DNA of 64,000 bases from JBDRDI01 sp043820875 (GTDB lineage: Bacteria > Patescibacteriota > Patescibacteriia > Patescibacteriales > UBA12075): contig JBDRDI010000021.1 in assembly GCA_043820875.1 (NCBI GenBank), positions 34,050-98,049 on the forward strand, written 5' to 3'. Of the stretch, positions 36,380-46,143 are shown piece after piece (the first letter of the stretch is position 1; each line of letters begins with the position of its first letter). The translations under genes were made by a program, and so were the position numbers. The notes below the pieces were generated by a model. The model was not told where the DNA came from and did not search any database. It saw only the letters and a list, made by a program, of their open reading frames with translations.

Positions 36380-37628
36380 TTAACTTAATATTTTATAATA
36401 ATAATCAATTTGCTTCTCAATTAATTTTTTACAATCATATTTTTCTTCCATCAATTTTCTTCCATAAACGCCAAAATTCCCCCACAATTCCGTGTGATCC
36501 ATATAAAACAATATCTTCTCGGCCAAGGCATCATAATCGCCTTCTTCCACCAAAAAACCGTTCCGGCCGTCTTCTATTTGATCAGGAAAACCACTATGTT
36601 TTGTGGCGATGACCGGCAATCCGGTTGCAAGAGCTTGAATCACTGATGTAGTCATATTATTCCATATCACCATCTTTGGCAGTCTTGGAGGGCTGCAAAT
36701 AAAGATGTGATTCCAAAAAAATATTTATTACCTCTTCTATCTTTATATAACCCTTATAATCAACTTCGTTATTAATATCCAGCTTATCCGTCAAAGCGAG
36801 CAATTCCTTCTTCATATACCCGTCGCCGATAATCACGCATTTGAACGGTTTATTGGTTTTCTTTTTAACGATCGCCAGCGCGCGCAACAAATCGTCCAAC
36901 CCTTTTTTTTCCACAAATCTGCCGACTGAGACCATATCTACTTGCTCCCCTTCTTGATAATTTCTTTCTTTAAATGGATATGAGGATACGTCGATGCTGA
37001 TCGGCAAAACTTTTATTTTTTCCGCGTCAAATCCTTGCGCCACAACGCGCTCTTTCATATTTTCCGACATGACAAAATACATTGGGCATTCTTTTTTTAG
37101 TCTATCATAATAATTTCCTCTCTTCATTTTCGTAGCGCGCGAAACGTCATATCCATAAAAAGTGGTGACGAATTTTTCTTGCAACCCGAGAATATCTTTG
37201 ATAATTAAAAATTTATTAGCAATGGGGCCAAAATGACAATGAACCAAATCAAATTTCTTTCCCAAAAACTGTTCGCACCAAAAAATCAATTTCAAAGAAA
37301 AAGCATCTCGGCCATATTTTATAAAATTCAAAGCTTTGAAAAGAGAAAGCGGGCGACTTAAAAAAATTTTTATAATTTTTGGGATTGCTTTTAAAAAACG
37401 TTCCAAAAAATTTTCCGGCATATTCAAATAATTTGTGCTCTCTTCCATTTTATAATCAAAAAAACGCTGAGAAATATTCTTCTCATCTCCCCTTCTCAAA
37501 GAAAAAATTTCCACCTCAACTCCACTGTCCATCAAATCCGCCACCTGATTAATAATAAAAGTTTCCGATATGGCTGGAAATTGACCAACAATGAATGCTA
37601 TTTTTATTTTCTTTTTATCCGTCTGCAT
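36380..37628 (-). pseudogene. Glycosyltransferase family 4, frameshifted
   Basis: Two ORFs form one GT4 enzyme. The first (36657-37628) holds the N-terminal Rossmann domain (HCHFGPIANKF) and much of the second (SVGRFVEKKGLDDLLRALAI), ending at LQPSKTAKDGDME. The second (36380-36673) resumes in another frame with MTTSVIQALATGLPVIATKH and EDGRNGFLVEEGD. Removing one T (plus-strand A near 36659) restores DGDMENMTTSVIQALATGLP, the usual donor-binding region. This is a one-base insertion, an assembly error or programmed slippage; no long slippery run is evident. If truncated, the enzyme would lack the GDP/UDP-sugar site. Confidence 0.88.
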
Positions 37629-37630
37629 AA

Positions 37631-38728
37631 TTAATATTTATTACATGCCTCAATCACTTTTGATATTTCTGTTTCTGTCATAACAGGATGAATAGGCAAA
37701 CTAATGATAGTATTGTGAATTTCTTCGGTAATCGGAAAACTTTGTCCGCTACATTCCGTAAATGCTTGCTGTTTATGCGGGGGTACCGGATAATGAATAA
37801 CTGTTTCTATTTCATTGTCTAATAAATATTTCTTAAATTCATCTCTCTCTTTCGTTCGCACGGCAAAAATATGCCAAACATGCGAAGCGCTGTTTTCCAC
37901 TTTTGGTAAAATTAATTTTTTATTATTGATTTTTTCTAAATATATTTTTGCTATTTCAAGACGCCTCTTGTTTTCTTCGTCAAGATATTTCAGTTTTACC
38001 GATAAAACAGCCGCCTGTAATTCATCCAAACGACTGTTCACGCCCTTGTATTGATTATAATATTTTTTTTCACTGCCGTAATTGCGCAAAGCTCGTATTA
38101 CTTCGGCCAGCTTCTCGTCGCTTGTCGTTACCGCGCCTCCGTCTCCGAGGCAGCCCAAATTTTTTGAAGGATAAAAACTAAATCCGGCCGCATCGCCCAA
38201 ATTCCCAGCTTTTTTATTTTCATATTCCGCTCCAGCGGCTTGGGCGCAATCCTCAATAATTTTTAGATTATGTTTATCCGCGATTTCGCGCATCTCTTTT
38301 GAATAAGCAATCTGGCCGTAAAGATGAACAGTCAATATCGCTCTTGTCTTGTCATTTATTTTTTCTTCCAGTAAATTTTCATCAATATTATAAGTATTAA
38401 TATTCGGCTCAACCAAAACCGGTTGTAAATTATTTCTGGTAATAGCGAGAATCGTGGCGATATATGTGTTTGCTGGCACAAGAACTTCGTCACATTCTCG
38501 GAAAACTCCCATCTCCATATACGCGCGGATAATCAGAGTAAGGGCGTCCAAACAATTTCCCGTACCAATTGTTTCTTTGACCCCGCAATATTTGGAAAAT
38601 TCTTTTTCAAATTCTTTGGTTTTTTCTCCCAATATATAATGGCCGGAGTCAATAACTTCGGCAATCGCATTAATAATCTCGTCACGATGCGGAGCGTTGA
38701 TGTTTTTAAAATTTAAAAATTGAATCAT
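37631..38728 (-). CDS. DegT/DnrJ/EryC1/StrS-family sugar aminotransferase
   Basis: PLP enzyme that aminates a nucleotide-activated keto-sugar. The PLP lysine is Lys189 in FYPSKNLGCLGDGGAV; the preceding EDCAQAAGAEY carries the Asp that holds the PLP ring. Length 365 aa. It overlaps the C-methyltransferase gene by four bases (ATGA), so the two are likely coupled in making an unusual deoxy-amino or branched sugar. The product sugar cannot be named from sequence. Confidence 0.93.
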   Translation of the reverse strand: MIQFLNFKNINAPHRDEIINAIAEVIDSGHYILGEKTKEFEKEFSKYCGVKETIGTGNCLDALTLIIRAYMEMGVFRECDEVLVPANTYIATILAITRNNLQPVLVEPNINTYNIDENLLEEKINDKTRAILTVHLYGQIAYSKEMREIADKHNLKIIEDCAQAAGAEYENKKAGNLGDAAGFSFYPSKNLGCLGDGGAVTTSDEKLAEVIRALRNYGSEKKYYNQYKGVNSRLDELQAAVLSVKLKYLDEENKRRLEIAKIYLEKINNKKLILPKVENSASHVWHIFAVRTKERDEFKKYLLDNEIETVIHYPVPPHKQQAFTECSGQSFPITEEIHNTIISLPIHPVMTETEISKVIEACNKY

Positions 38729-39987
38729 GAAATTATTTTAAATTTCGGCAAAGGTAAAATAAATTTTGATTTAATTCCCTTGGCTCGCCAATTTTTCATA
38801 ATAAAATCAGCGTAATGCCACGCAAGTATAACAATGTAATCCGGTTTATCTTTAAGTATGATTTTATTATCCACAATCGGAATATGCGTTCCCGGCAAAT
38901 ATTTTCCAACTTTTTCCGAGCCGGGCAACTGGGAAATATATGGAATCAAATTATGATCAATGCCATAATAATTAACCAGCACGGCGCCGCGACCAGGACA
39001 AGAATCGGCAACGACTTTCTTGCCTTGCCGTTTGGCTTTGTATAAAAATTCCATGAATTTTTTTCTTTCTTCAAAAATATTTTCTCGCCACTCGGCCCAA
39101 GTAGCGGGCTTAAATAATCCATTTTTTTCTTCCAACGCAAGAAGATTTTTTACTCGTTTGTTAACGTGGTACGCGCCCTTCCATCCGACATAAACCCTAA
39201 TACTGCCTTCGCGAGCGCCGACTCTTTTCGCGTCAAAAACTTCCATACCATAATACGGAAACAAAGCAACTAGCGATTTAACGCTATAAATTCTGATATG
39301 TTCGTGATAAGCTTGGTCAAATTGGTTACCCAAAAGAACATCCAACAAATATTGGCTTTCGGTCACAAAAATTCCATCCCTGTCCATCAAGTGGCCGATT
39401 CCTCGCATGACGTCCCCCAAGGGAGCCATATGCGCGAAAACATTGGTCATGGTTATCACCTTGGCCTTTCCGTTTTCGCGGACAATTTTTTTTGCGACAT
39501 TCTCAGTAAAAAATTCCTGAATCACTTTGATTTTATTTTCTTTCCACGCGTATTTCGCCATATTGGTCGGCTCGACTCCGGCAACGCGCATTCCAAGTTT
39601 TTTGAATCCTGAAAGCAAAGTGCCGTCATTGCAGCCGATATCAACGCACAAAGATCCGCGCGCTATTTTAAATTGATTCTGTATATCAAGGGAAAAATTT
39701 AATAAATAATCTTTCAACGGTTTAGAAATTCCGGCGCGATACGGATATTCTAGTGGATAGATTACCTTTCCCTCGACCACATAATCCAACTGGCCCAGTC
39801 CGGATCCTGGCGCTATCATTAATCGCAAAGGATAAGACACTTCCGGCTGTTTGATGGTTTCTTCGGTAAGTAAAGCGTCGCACGGCGGCTGATGCCCCAA
39901 ATCTATGGCTTCAAAAAGATTTTTTGATCCCGTAATCTGGCAATAATTAAGTTTTCCCGGAAAAACGTCATGGTTTATTTTGGTCAT
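38725..39987 (-). CDS. Sugar C-methyltransferase-like SAM methyltransferase
   Basis: A 420-aa protein of the three-part TylCIII-type family: an N-terminal domain (LNYCQITGSKNLFEAIDLGH), a SAM domain (VDIGCNDGTLLSGFKKLG) and a C-terminal Rossmann-like domain (GRGAVLVNYYGID). In relatives the N-terminal domain binds zinc through four Cys; here the pattern is CQITG and APGSGLGQL, so three of the four are gone. The partner aminotransferase suggests action on a nucleotide sugar. Confidence 0.85.
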   Translation of the reverse strand: MTKINHDVFPGKLNYCQITGSKNLFEAIDLGHQPPCDALLTEETIKQPEVSYPLRLMIAPGSGLGQLDYVVEGKVIYPLEYPYRAGISKPLKDYLLNFSLDIQNQFKIARGSLCVDIGCNDGTLLSGFKKLGMRVAGVEPTNMAKYAWKENKIKVIQEFFTENVAKKIVRENGKAKVITMTNVFAHMAPLGDVMRGIGHLMDRDGIFVTESQYLLDVLLGNQFDQAYHEHIRIYSVKSLVALFPYYGMEVFDAKRVGAREGSIRVYVGWKGAYHVNKRVKNLLALEEKNGLFKPATWAEWRENIFEERKKFMEFLYKAKRQGKKVVADSCPGRGAVLVNYYGIDHNLIPYISQLPGSEKVGKYLPGTHIPIVDNKIILKDKPDYIVILAWHYADFIMKNWRAKGIKSKFILPLPKFKIIS

Positions 39988-40022
39988 AAAATAATTTTAT
40001 TTATTTGATATTATTTAATATC

Positions 40023-40802
40023 TTAAAATGATTTTTTACCGATTATAACTATTTCAAAGCCAAAATTTTTAGAAAAGAATCTATTGGTTATTTTATCTAA
40101 AAATTTTACTATCCGATTACAAATTCTTCCTATAAATTTAAATATTTTATTATATTTTTTTAATCTCAAAATTCCATAGGCGGGATAAAAACCATCTTCC
40201 GCGATAATTTTTATTTGCTGCTTTTCAAATAATTTTCTTAAATCGCTCTTTCTGTAAGATCTTTCGCTTTTATACTCATATTGACGTCCGATTAAATTCA
40301 ACCATTTTTTATAGAGCATATGAAAATTCCAAAAATTTACGACAGAAACGATTAGAATACCTCCGGGTTTCAAAACCCGCGCCATCTCTTTTACCGCTCG
40401 CGCATCATCAGACACGTGTTGAATAACCGCATCGGAAATGATTACGTCAAAATAATTATCCGGAAAAGACAATTTTAATACATCGTCTTTGAGAATAGAA
40501 ACATTATTCAAACGCATTTTATCCGCCGTTCTCTTAATTAAATCCAAGGCGGAATCAACAATATCAATAATTATTATTTGGCTGTTATTTAACTCTTCGG
40601 CAATTTTCAAACCAAATCTACCCCCACCCCCGCCTGCTTCTAAAATAATTTTAGAATCGCTGGGAATATATTTTTCAATCACTTTCCATGCCTCAAAAAA
40701 TAAATGATTTTTAAAAATATTTTTAGGGGATGAATTTGATTCTTGCCAAACTTTTTCCCAAACCGAGTTCACAAATTCTTGATTGTAATCTTCTTTAATC
40801 AT
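40023..40802 (-). CDS. Class I SAM-dependent methyltransferase
   Basis: A 259-aa methyltransferase with motif I ILEAGGGGGRFGLKIA near 63-78 and VIQHVSDDARAVKEMARVLKPGGILIVSVVNF (motifs II/III region, quoted only in parts: VIQHVSDDARA, VLKPGGILI). Its basic C-terminus (KKYNKIFKFIGRICNRIV) may contact a membrane. It starts within the end of the next methyltransferase (8-base overlap). Acceptor unknown. Confidence 0.85.
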   Translation of the reverse strand: MIKEDYNQEFVNSVWEKVWQESNSSPKNIFKNHLFFEAWKVIEKYIPSDSKIILEAGGGGGRFGLKIAEELNNSQIIIIDIVDSALDLIKRTADKMRLNNVSILKDDVLKLSFPDNYFDVIISDAVIQHVSDDARAVKEMARVLKPGGILIVSVVNFWNFHMLYKKWLNLIGRQYEYKSERSYRKSDLRKLFEKQQIKIIAEDGFYPAYGILRLKKYNKIFKFIGRICNRIVKFLDKITNRFFSKNFGFEIVIIGKKSF

Positions 40803-41436
40803 TTTTGGGGTGTCTGGCGCTAACCAGATAGGTTAATGGAAAACTATTTCCGCCAAAATTCCGCGTTGATAATCCCAGGGCATTCAGTACAAAAACCAAA
40901 GGAACAAATATTTTTCCACGCAAATTAAAATTAATCAACGCACAAACGGTGTAAAAAAAATTATTGCTTGGCGTTATTTTTATTTTATCAAATCCACAAT
41001 TTTCCAACAAATACCTTAATGCAAATTCTGTATAACGAAAATAATCGTTTGGCGCTTCATGGATGGGCCAAGCATAAGGAACTGTCATAATTATCTTCCC
41101 TCCAGGTTTTGATATTCTATAAATCTCCGATAAAACCTTTTGCGGTTCTTTTATGTGCTCAAGCACTTCAGTTATCAAAACAAAATCGGCATAATTATTA
41201 TCAAGAGGAATTCCGTTATTAATGTCGGTTATAATCACGTTTTTAATTCCTTCCCTGTCCTCAACGTCAATCCCTATATACTCTTTTGCTTTAATAAACT
41301 TTTTATAAGGCGCCTTGCCCACACCGATATCAACCGCGCAATCAAATTCCAAGTTGGCAGTTTCGTGCTGTATAAAATGAGTGATACAACGCCGAACTAA
41401 AAATCGCGTTGAACACAATAGTTTAATTCTCCCCAT
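40795..41436 (-). CDS. Class I SAM-dependent methyltransferase
   Basis: A 213-aa methyltransferase: CAVDIGVGKAPYKKFI is motif I, LITEVLEHIKEPQKVLSEIY and SKPGGKIIMTVPYAWPIHEA follow in order. APNDYFRYTEFALRYLLENCGF is characteristic of a group found in glycan clusters. It lies 77 bases from the radical SAM gene at 41513. Confidence 0.85.
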   Translation of the reverse strand: MGRIKLLCSTRFLVRRCITHFIQHETANLEFDCAVDIGVGKAPYKKFIKAKEYIGIDVEDREGIKNVIITDINNGIPLDNNYADFVLITEVLEHIKEPQKVLSEIYRISKPGGKIIMTVPYAWPIHEAPNDYFRYTEFALRYLLENCGFDKIKITPSNNFFYTVCALINFNLRGKIFVPLVFVLNALGLSTRNFGGNSFPLTYLVSARHPKND

Positions 41437-41512
41437 AAATCTATAAATTATTCTTGCCTATATAATAATATTTTACAATAGAATAATTAAGGCAAATTGA
41501 ATAAATACTGAC

Positions 41513-42553
41513 TTAGTCCAATTTTTGTTTATTCACCACCCCCTCATATCTCCCCTCGGAACAAGTATTACATATTGAAATAGCTTTTCTGTTTTTTTTA
41601 ATAGCATCTCTGAAATTATTATATTTTTTACCTTGCCAAATTGATTTCAAGCTTGTCGCAAATACGTTGCCCATAACATGTTCACAATCTTCATCGTAAC
41701 AACAAGGCACAACGTTTCCATCTGAATTTATAACCGTGGCCCCCATAACTATATTGCAATGGTTGGACATATTGCCCTTAAGCTCATAATTGCCGGCGGA
41801 ATTTTTATAATATCTGCTTGAAGACAAATTGTTCGGCAGTAATTCTTCCGCGACTTTGTTAAATTCGGGGTCATTATTATACAAACCAACCGCTTTTTCC
41901 GTGTACACATCTACCCCCCACTCCTTGGCAAACTCTTTCATTTTTTCTTTTTGACTTTCGTTATGTCTCATAATTATAAATTGTAATTCAAGTTTTGGCA
42001 AACGGGAATTCAATTTTCTCTTGGCGTCTCTGATGTTTTGGAAACCTTGAACTATACTGCTAAAGTTTGCTCCCGGTCTTGTTTTTTCAACTGTCTCCTG
42101 ATCAGTTCCATCTAAGGCGATAATCAAATGTTGCAAGCCGCTTTTTACGACTTCTTCGCAAAATTTTTCATCATTAAAAAAATGACCATTTGTGCTTACT
42201 TTTACGCGGATATCCGCTTCAACGGCATATTTAATCATTTTTAATAATTCTTTATTCAAAAACGGTTCTCCATAATTGAACAAAACAACTTTGCCGACAT
42301 ATCCTCTCACTTCATCAATAATTTTTTTAAACTCATCAAACGTCATGGACGGCTTTAATCTTTTTGTTTTACCAAGCCCCGTTGGACAAGTTGAGCAGCG
42401 CAGATTGCATAAAGAGATGGGTTCAATAATTAACCATTTTGGTAGGGGCGGTAAAATATTTTTGAAACCAAATTTTGTTAAAATTTTATAAAACAACAAA
42501 TCAAATTTGCTTTCTTTAATCAAGTTCAACGCTCTTAAAATTTTTTTTAACAT
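41513..42553 (-). CDS. Radical SAM-SPASM protein
   Basis: Cluster ligands C49-x3-C53-x2-C56 in SLCNLRCSTCPTG, then NYGEPFLNKELL. The SPASM-like tail has HCNIVMGATVINSDGNVVPCCYDED and CNTCSEGRY with several Cys (shown in segments). Starting at the ATG 42553 avoids overlap with the upstream gene; a TTG at 42574 would add seven residues. Relatives in glycan clusters alter peptides, sugars or lipids; the substrate is not evident. Confidence 0.85.
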   Translation of the reverse strand: MLKKILRALNLIKESKFDLLFYKILTKFGFKNILPPLPKWLIIEPISLCNLRCSTCPTGLGKTKRLKPSMTFDEFKKIIDEVRGYVGKVVLFNYGEPFLNKELLKMIKYAVEADIRVKVSTNGHFFNDEKFCEEVVKSGLQHLIIALDGTDQETVEKTRPGANFSSIVQGFQNIRDAKRKLNSRLPKLELQFIIMRHNESQKEKMKEFAKEWGVDVYTEKAVGLYNNDPEFNKVAEELLPNNLSSSRYYKNSAGNYELKGNMSNHCNIVMGATVINSDGNVVPCCYDEDCEHVMGNVFATSLKSIWQGKKYNNFRDAIKKNRKAISICNTCSEGRYEGVVNKQKLD

Positions 42554-42558
42554 AAATA

Positions 42559-43416
42559 TTAAGCTCGAAAACAATTAAATAGATAATGCAAAAATACTCG
42601 CCAAGAAAATTTCAGCTTCCATGATTTTTTAAAATAATTTCGCGCTTCGCCATATTCTTGATTATCGCGCAACATAAGACCGAGCCAAAAATAATGTTGC
42701 GCCAGAATTTGGGGCCTTTTCCTAAAATCATCAAAATATTTTTCCAAAATCATTTTTCTGCCGGAAATCCGGCGCGCCAAACTGCTGCCGATGCGCTCAT
42801 GATCATCTGACATATTAATTGAAACTAATGGTTTGTTGATGCCAAGCCCTTTAAAATTTTTGCTAACTCTAATCATTAAATCCGGCTCTTGGTGGCTGGG
42901 AAACTTTTCATCGAAAAGACCGACTTTCCCAAAAACATTCCTTTTTATTATCAGAGTAACTGTCAAAAAACCTTTCATTTTTTTTAAGGCCATTTCAAAA
43001 TAATCACCGACCCCTTCGGGCACAAAACTTATTTGCTCTTTATCGCCATAAATATTTTTTACCGCCGAAAAACAAAAACCCACATCGTCCGAAGTTTTTT
43101 CGAATTGTTTCGTCTGGATTTCCAATTTTTCCGCCACCCATTCGTCATCATCATCCAAAAAAGCGATGTACTTTCCTTGCGAATTTTTAATGCCGGTATT
43201 GCGCGCCGCTGATCCTCCGCGCCGTTCTTTATGCTTAATATATCTTATTCTCTTATTGCTGAATTGTCTAATAATATTTTCCGCACTTTTTTCTTGCCCG
43301 TCGTCAACGACAATAATCTCAAAATCTTGATAAGTTTGATTTAAAACCGATTGAACCGCTTTCGGCAACAAATCCGGACGGTTATAAGTTGGAATAATGA
43401 CTGAAACTTTGGGCAT
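42559..43416 (-). CDS. Glycosyltransferase family 2
   Basis: GT-A fold enzyme starting MPKVSVIIPTYNRPDLLPKA, with VVDDGQEKSAENII and the metal-binding AFLDDDDEWVAEKL, an extended DxD. The C-terminus (~220-285) is helical and basic. Length 285 aa. It starts five bases after the neighbouring GT4 ends. Confidence 0.92.
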   Translation of the reverse strand: MPKVSVIIPTYNRPDLLPKAVQSVLNQTYQDFEIIVVDDGQEKSAENIIRQFSNKRIRYIKHKERRGGSAARNTGIKNSQGKYIAFLDDDDEWVAEKLEIQTKQFEKTSDDVGFCFSAVKNIYGDKEQISFVPEGVGDYFEMALKKMKGFLTVTLIIKRNVFGKVGLFDEKFPSHQEPDLMIRVSKNFKGLGINKPLVSINMSDDHERIGSSLARRISGRKMILEKYFDDFRKRPQILAQHYFWLGLMLRDNQEYGEARNYFKKSWKLKFSWRVFLHYLFNCFRA

Positions 43417-43420
43417 ATTG

Positions 43421-44443
43421 TTATAATTTTTCTTTAAAAATATTTTCCAATTTTTCCGCTTGTTCCTTCCACGTCGGCATATTCTGAATATAATTAAATC
43501 CGTTCGTGCTGATTTTTTTTCTTAACTCCTCGTCTTTAATCAATAATTCCAGTTTATTTTTCAAGTCTTCTTTGTTTCTTCTTTCTGCTACCATGGCTGT
43601 CTGACCGTCAAAAGCGTAATCACGTGAACCGCCATTATTATAAGTAACAAGCGCGCATCGACAAGCCATTGCTTCCATCGACGGGAGTCCCGATCCTTCA
43701 TCCCAGGACGGGCAAAGATAAATATCTGCGCTGGAATAGAGTTCAGCCAATTTATGTTGTGGCAAATTATAATAATATTCGTCACAGACATTGCTTATTT
43801 CTTTCTGCCTGACGCCGAACATAATTAATTTTATATTTTTATATTTCTTTTTCAACTCACCGACTATTTCTGCCCATTCTTCCGTTCCCTTCCATTTGTG
43901 ATTATGATGCAACATTAATATTCTGACCTGCTTTGCGTCTTTTTTTATTTCCGCAGGATAAAATAATGAACGATCAAAACTATTCAATAAAAGTTCGGCA
44001 TCTTGTTTATAATCATTTTTAAAAATTTCTTTAATCCAAGAGGAGACAACAATTTTTTTAATAGGCAATCTATATATTTTATCTACTTCGTTTCTCTGGC
44101 CGTGATACAATCTTTCGTCGTGCTGTATAAAATGAAATTTTGCACCTTTTTCTTTTGGCAATTGATAATTTTTTGCCACCAATCCCCATGAATCAATAAC
44201 CGAGATATCGGCATTGGGAATATTTTTCGGCGACCAATCGGGAATTCGGATAATTTTTGCGTTAAAATTTTTAAACCAACTGGGCTTGATGTTTAAAAAA
44301 TTAAAAAAATATCTGGTTCTACTTTTACTTTGAACGACCACGGTCACTTGATGATTATTTTTTGCCAACCAATCCGCATATGACAAAATTACTCGGACTC
44401 CACCGGCGACTTTCAAATGTGGTAAGAAAAAATTAATCTTCAT
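43421..44443 (-). CDS. Glycosyltransferase family 4
   Basis: GT-B fold. The N-terminal domain starts MKINFFLPHLKVAGGVRVILSYADWL, of which the GGV loop is typical; the C-terminal domain has RILMLHHNHKWKGTEEW and YLCPSWDEGSGLPSMEAMACRCALV (given in part as SWDEGSGLPSMEAMAC), where the Glu of EGSG contacts the donor sugar. Length 340 aa. It overlaps the next methyltransferase by 11 bases. Confidence 0.9.
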   Translation of the reverse strand: MKINFFLPHLKVAGGVRVILSYADWLAKNNHQVTVVVQSKSRTRYFFNFLNIKPSWFKNFNAKIIRIPDWSPKNIPNADISVIDSWGLVAKNYQLPKEKGAKFHFIQHDERLYHGQRNEVDKIYRLPIKKIVVSSWIKEIFKNDYKQDAELLLNSFDRSLFYPAEIKKDAKQVRILMLHHNHKWKGTEEWAEIVGELKKKYKNIKLIMFGVRQKEISNVCDEYYYNLPQHKLAELYSSADIYLCPSWDEGSGLPSMEAMACRCALVTYNNGGSRDYAFDGQTAMVAERRNKEDLKNKLELLIKDEELRKKISTNGFNYIQNMPTWKEQAEKLENIFKEKL

Positions 44444-45083
44444 TTAATTTCACTTTAATAATGAATTGATAGGCGAACATCCCGGGAAAACAACAACCAA
44501 AAAATTTTGTATATCTTGTCGGCACATGATTTTTGATTTCCACAATCGTAAAATTGCCCTGTCCCAACATTTTCTTCAAACTCTGCCAAGTAAAAAAATG
44601 AATATGTCCTCTGTCCATTAATCCGCTTTCTTTATAATCAAAAATACCAAACAATATTTTAATTCTATTTTTCCAAAACAAGATGTTCGGCACTGTTATT
44701 ATAATTTCCCCATCTTTTTTAAGAACTTTTCTCAAATCATCCAACAATTTTTCAGGATAGAATAAATGTTCCAGAACTTCCGAAACTATGATAATATCAA
44801 ATTTTTTTGTTTTTATATTTTCTGGCCAGCTATCAATATTTTTTTCAATATCAGAACAAAACACTTCATCTAATTTATTTTTTGCCAAATCAACGACTGA
44901 TTCCGCGACATCAATTCCATAAACAACAGCACTTGTCTTCTTTTTTATTTCTTCCCCCAAAAAACCTTCTCCGCAACCAACATCCAAAACCAAATTTCGT
45001 TTACCCAATAATTTTAAAATAGCATTTCTTCGGAACTTATTAATCTTATAACCTTTTTTATTTTGATAATAATTATTTTCCAT
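44433..45083 (-). CDS. Class I SAM-dependent methyltransferase
   Basis: A 216-aa protein with motif I LVLDVGCGEGFLGEEI and the later IIVSEVLEHLFYPEKLLDDL and VLKKDGEIIITVPN. The end (WQSLKKMLGQGNFTIVEI) matches the type found near glycosyltransferases. It overlaps both neighbours by 11 bases, so it is translationally linked to the flanking GT4 genes. Confidence 0.88.
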   Translation of the reverse strand: MENNYYQNKKGYKINKFRRNAILKLLGKRNLVLDVGCGEGFLGEEIKKKTSAVVYGIDVAESVVDLAKNKLDEVFCSDIEKNIDSWPENIKTKKFDIIIVSEVLEHLFYPEKLLDDLRKVLKKDGEIIITVPNILFWKNRIKILFGIFDYKESGLMDRGHIHFFTWQSLKKMLGQGNFTIVEIKNHVPTRYTKFFGCCFPGMFAYQFIIKVKLNED

Positions 45084-46134
45084 GTTTTTTAATTTCTACT
45101 AATAATTCAGCAGCGAGCAAACGCGGAGTACATCTTTCTTTAAATAATTTATAAGCGCCTTTGGCGATTTTATCCCGAAGCTCTTGATTATTTTTTAATT
45201 CAAGAATTTTTTCCGCCAAGCTTTTTCCATCAGCTACTTTGCAAAACAATATATTTTCCCGATTAACAAACAATTCTTTAATAGCGGGGGTGTCGGCTGT
45301 AATAATGGCCTTGGCCATGGCCATGCTTTCGTATATTTTGTTTGGAATAACTCTTAAAGTTTTTTTTGTATTGCCGAAAATGCCAAAACAGACGCTAGCC
45401 TGACTAATATAGTCGGGAATTTCTTCGTAAGGTACGCGATCAATAAAATTAATATTTCTGACGTCCAAATCCCTGCTCAATTCCATAATTTTCGCGTAAG
45501 TCTGCCCCTTGCCGATGATATTAAATATTATATCATTATCTTTTTCCAATATCTTCGCGGCTTCAATAATATATTCTATGCCCTGCAAGGGAATGTATTT
45601 GCCGTGGAATTCAATGATAAATTTCCCGCCCGTATTATTGCCCGCTTTGGGAAAAAACATTTTATCATCCGCCCCGACCAAAACTCTAATGAATTTTTCT
45701 TTTTTTATTTTAAACGTATCAACAAAATATTGTATATGTTCATCAGTATCCAATAAAATTTTATCTGCCGATGTGCAGCCAAGCCAATCCAAAAACCAAT
45801 AATATTTCGCTTTAAAACTTTTTGGAGAAATTAGTTTTCTGTCATACACCCACGAATCATAAATTGAATAATGGGCATCCCAAACTATAGGTTTTTTAGT
45901 TAAAAATTTAGCCAAGGCAACTAACAGTCTGGATGCGTCATGGGACCCTATTATCATTAAATCATATTTTCCGGAAATGTCTTTATGCATTTTTAACAAA
46001 TCAAAGTACTTTTTCAAACCGATTTCCTTTGTGTGACATTCTATTAAATCAACTTTATTTTCCTTCAAGCCTTTTATAATAACTCTGTTGCGAATATAAT
46101 CAGGCAAATAATTTCCAAAATAACAAATTTTCAT
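45073..46134 (-). CDS. Glycosyltransferase family 4
   Basis: GT-B enzyme of 353 aa. The N-terminal domain contains YDLMIIGSHDASRLLVALA and WDAHYSIYDSW; the donor domain has EFHGKYIPLQGIEYIIEAA and FGIFGNTKKTLRVIPNKIYE followed by MAMAKAIITADTPAIKELF. The Glu-rich loop is weaker than in typical GT4, so donor preference is uncertain. Confidence 0.88.
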   Translation of the reverse strand: MKICYFGNYLPDYIRNRVIIKGLKENKVDLIECHTKEIGLKKYFDLLKMHKDISGKYDLMIIGSHDASRLLVALAKFLTKKPIVWDAHYSIYDSWVYDRKLISPKSFKAKYYWFLDWLGCTSADKILLDTDEHIQYFVDTFKIKKEKFIRVLVGADDKMFFPKAGNNTGGKFIIEFHGKYIPLQGIEYIIEAAKILEKDNDIIFNIIGKGQTYAKIMELSRDLDVRNINFIDRVPYEEIPDYISQASVCFGIFGNTKKTLRVIPNKIYESMAMAKAIITADTPAIKELFVNRENILFCKVADGKSLAEKILELKNNQELRDKIAKGAYKLFKERCTPRLLAAELLVEIKKHGK

Positions 46135-46143
46135 AAATAAAAT

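Noticed and set aside
36365..36385. Terminator between the converging flippase and GT4 genes
   Set aside because: Only seven bases separate the two stop codons and no stem-loop is visible, so transcripts probably overlap.
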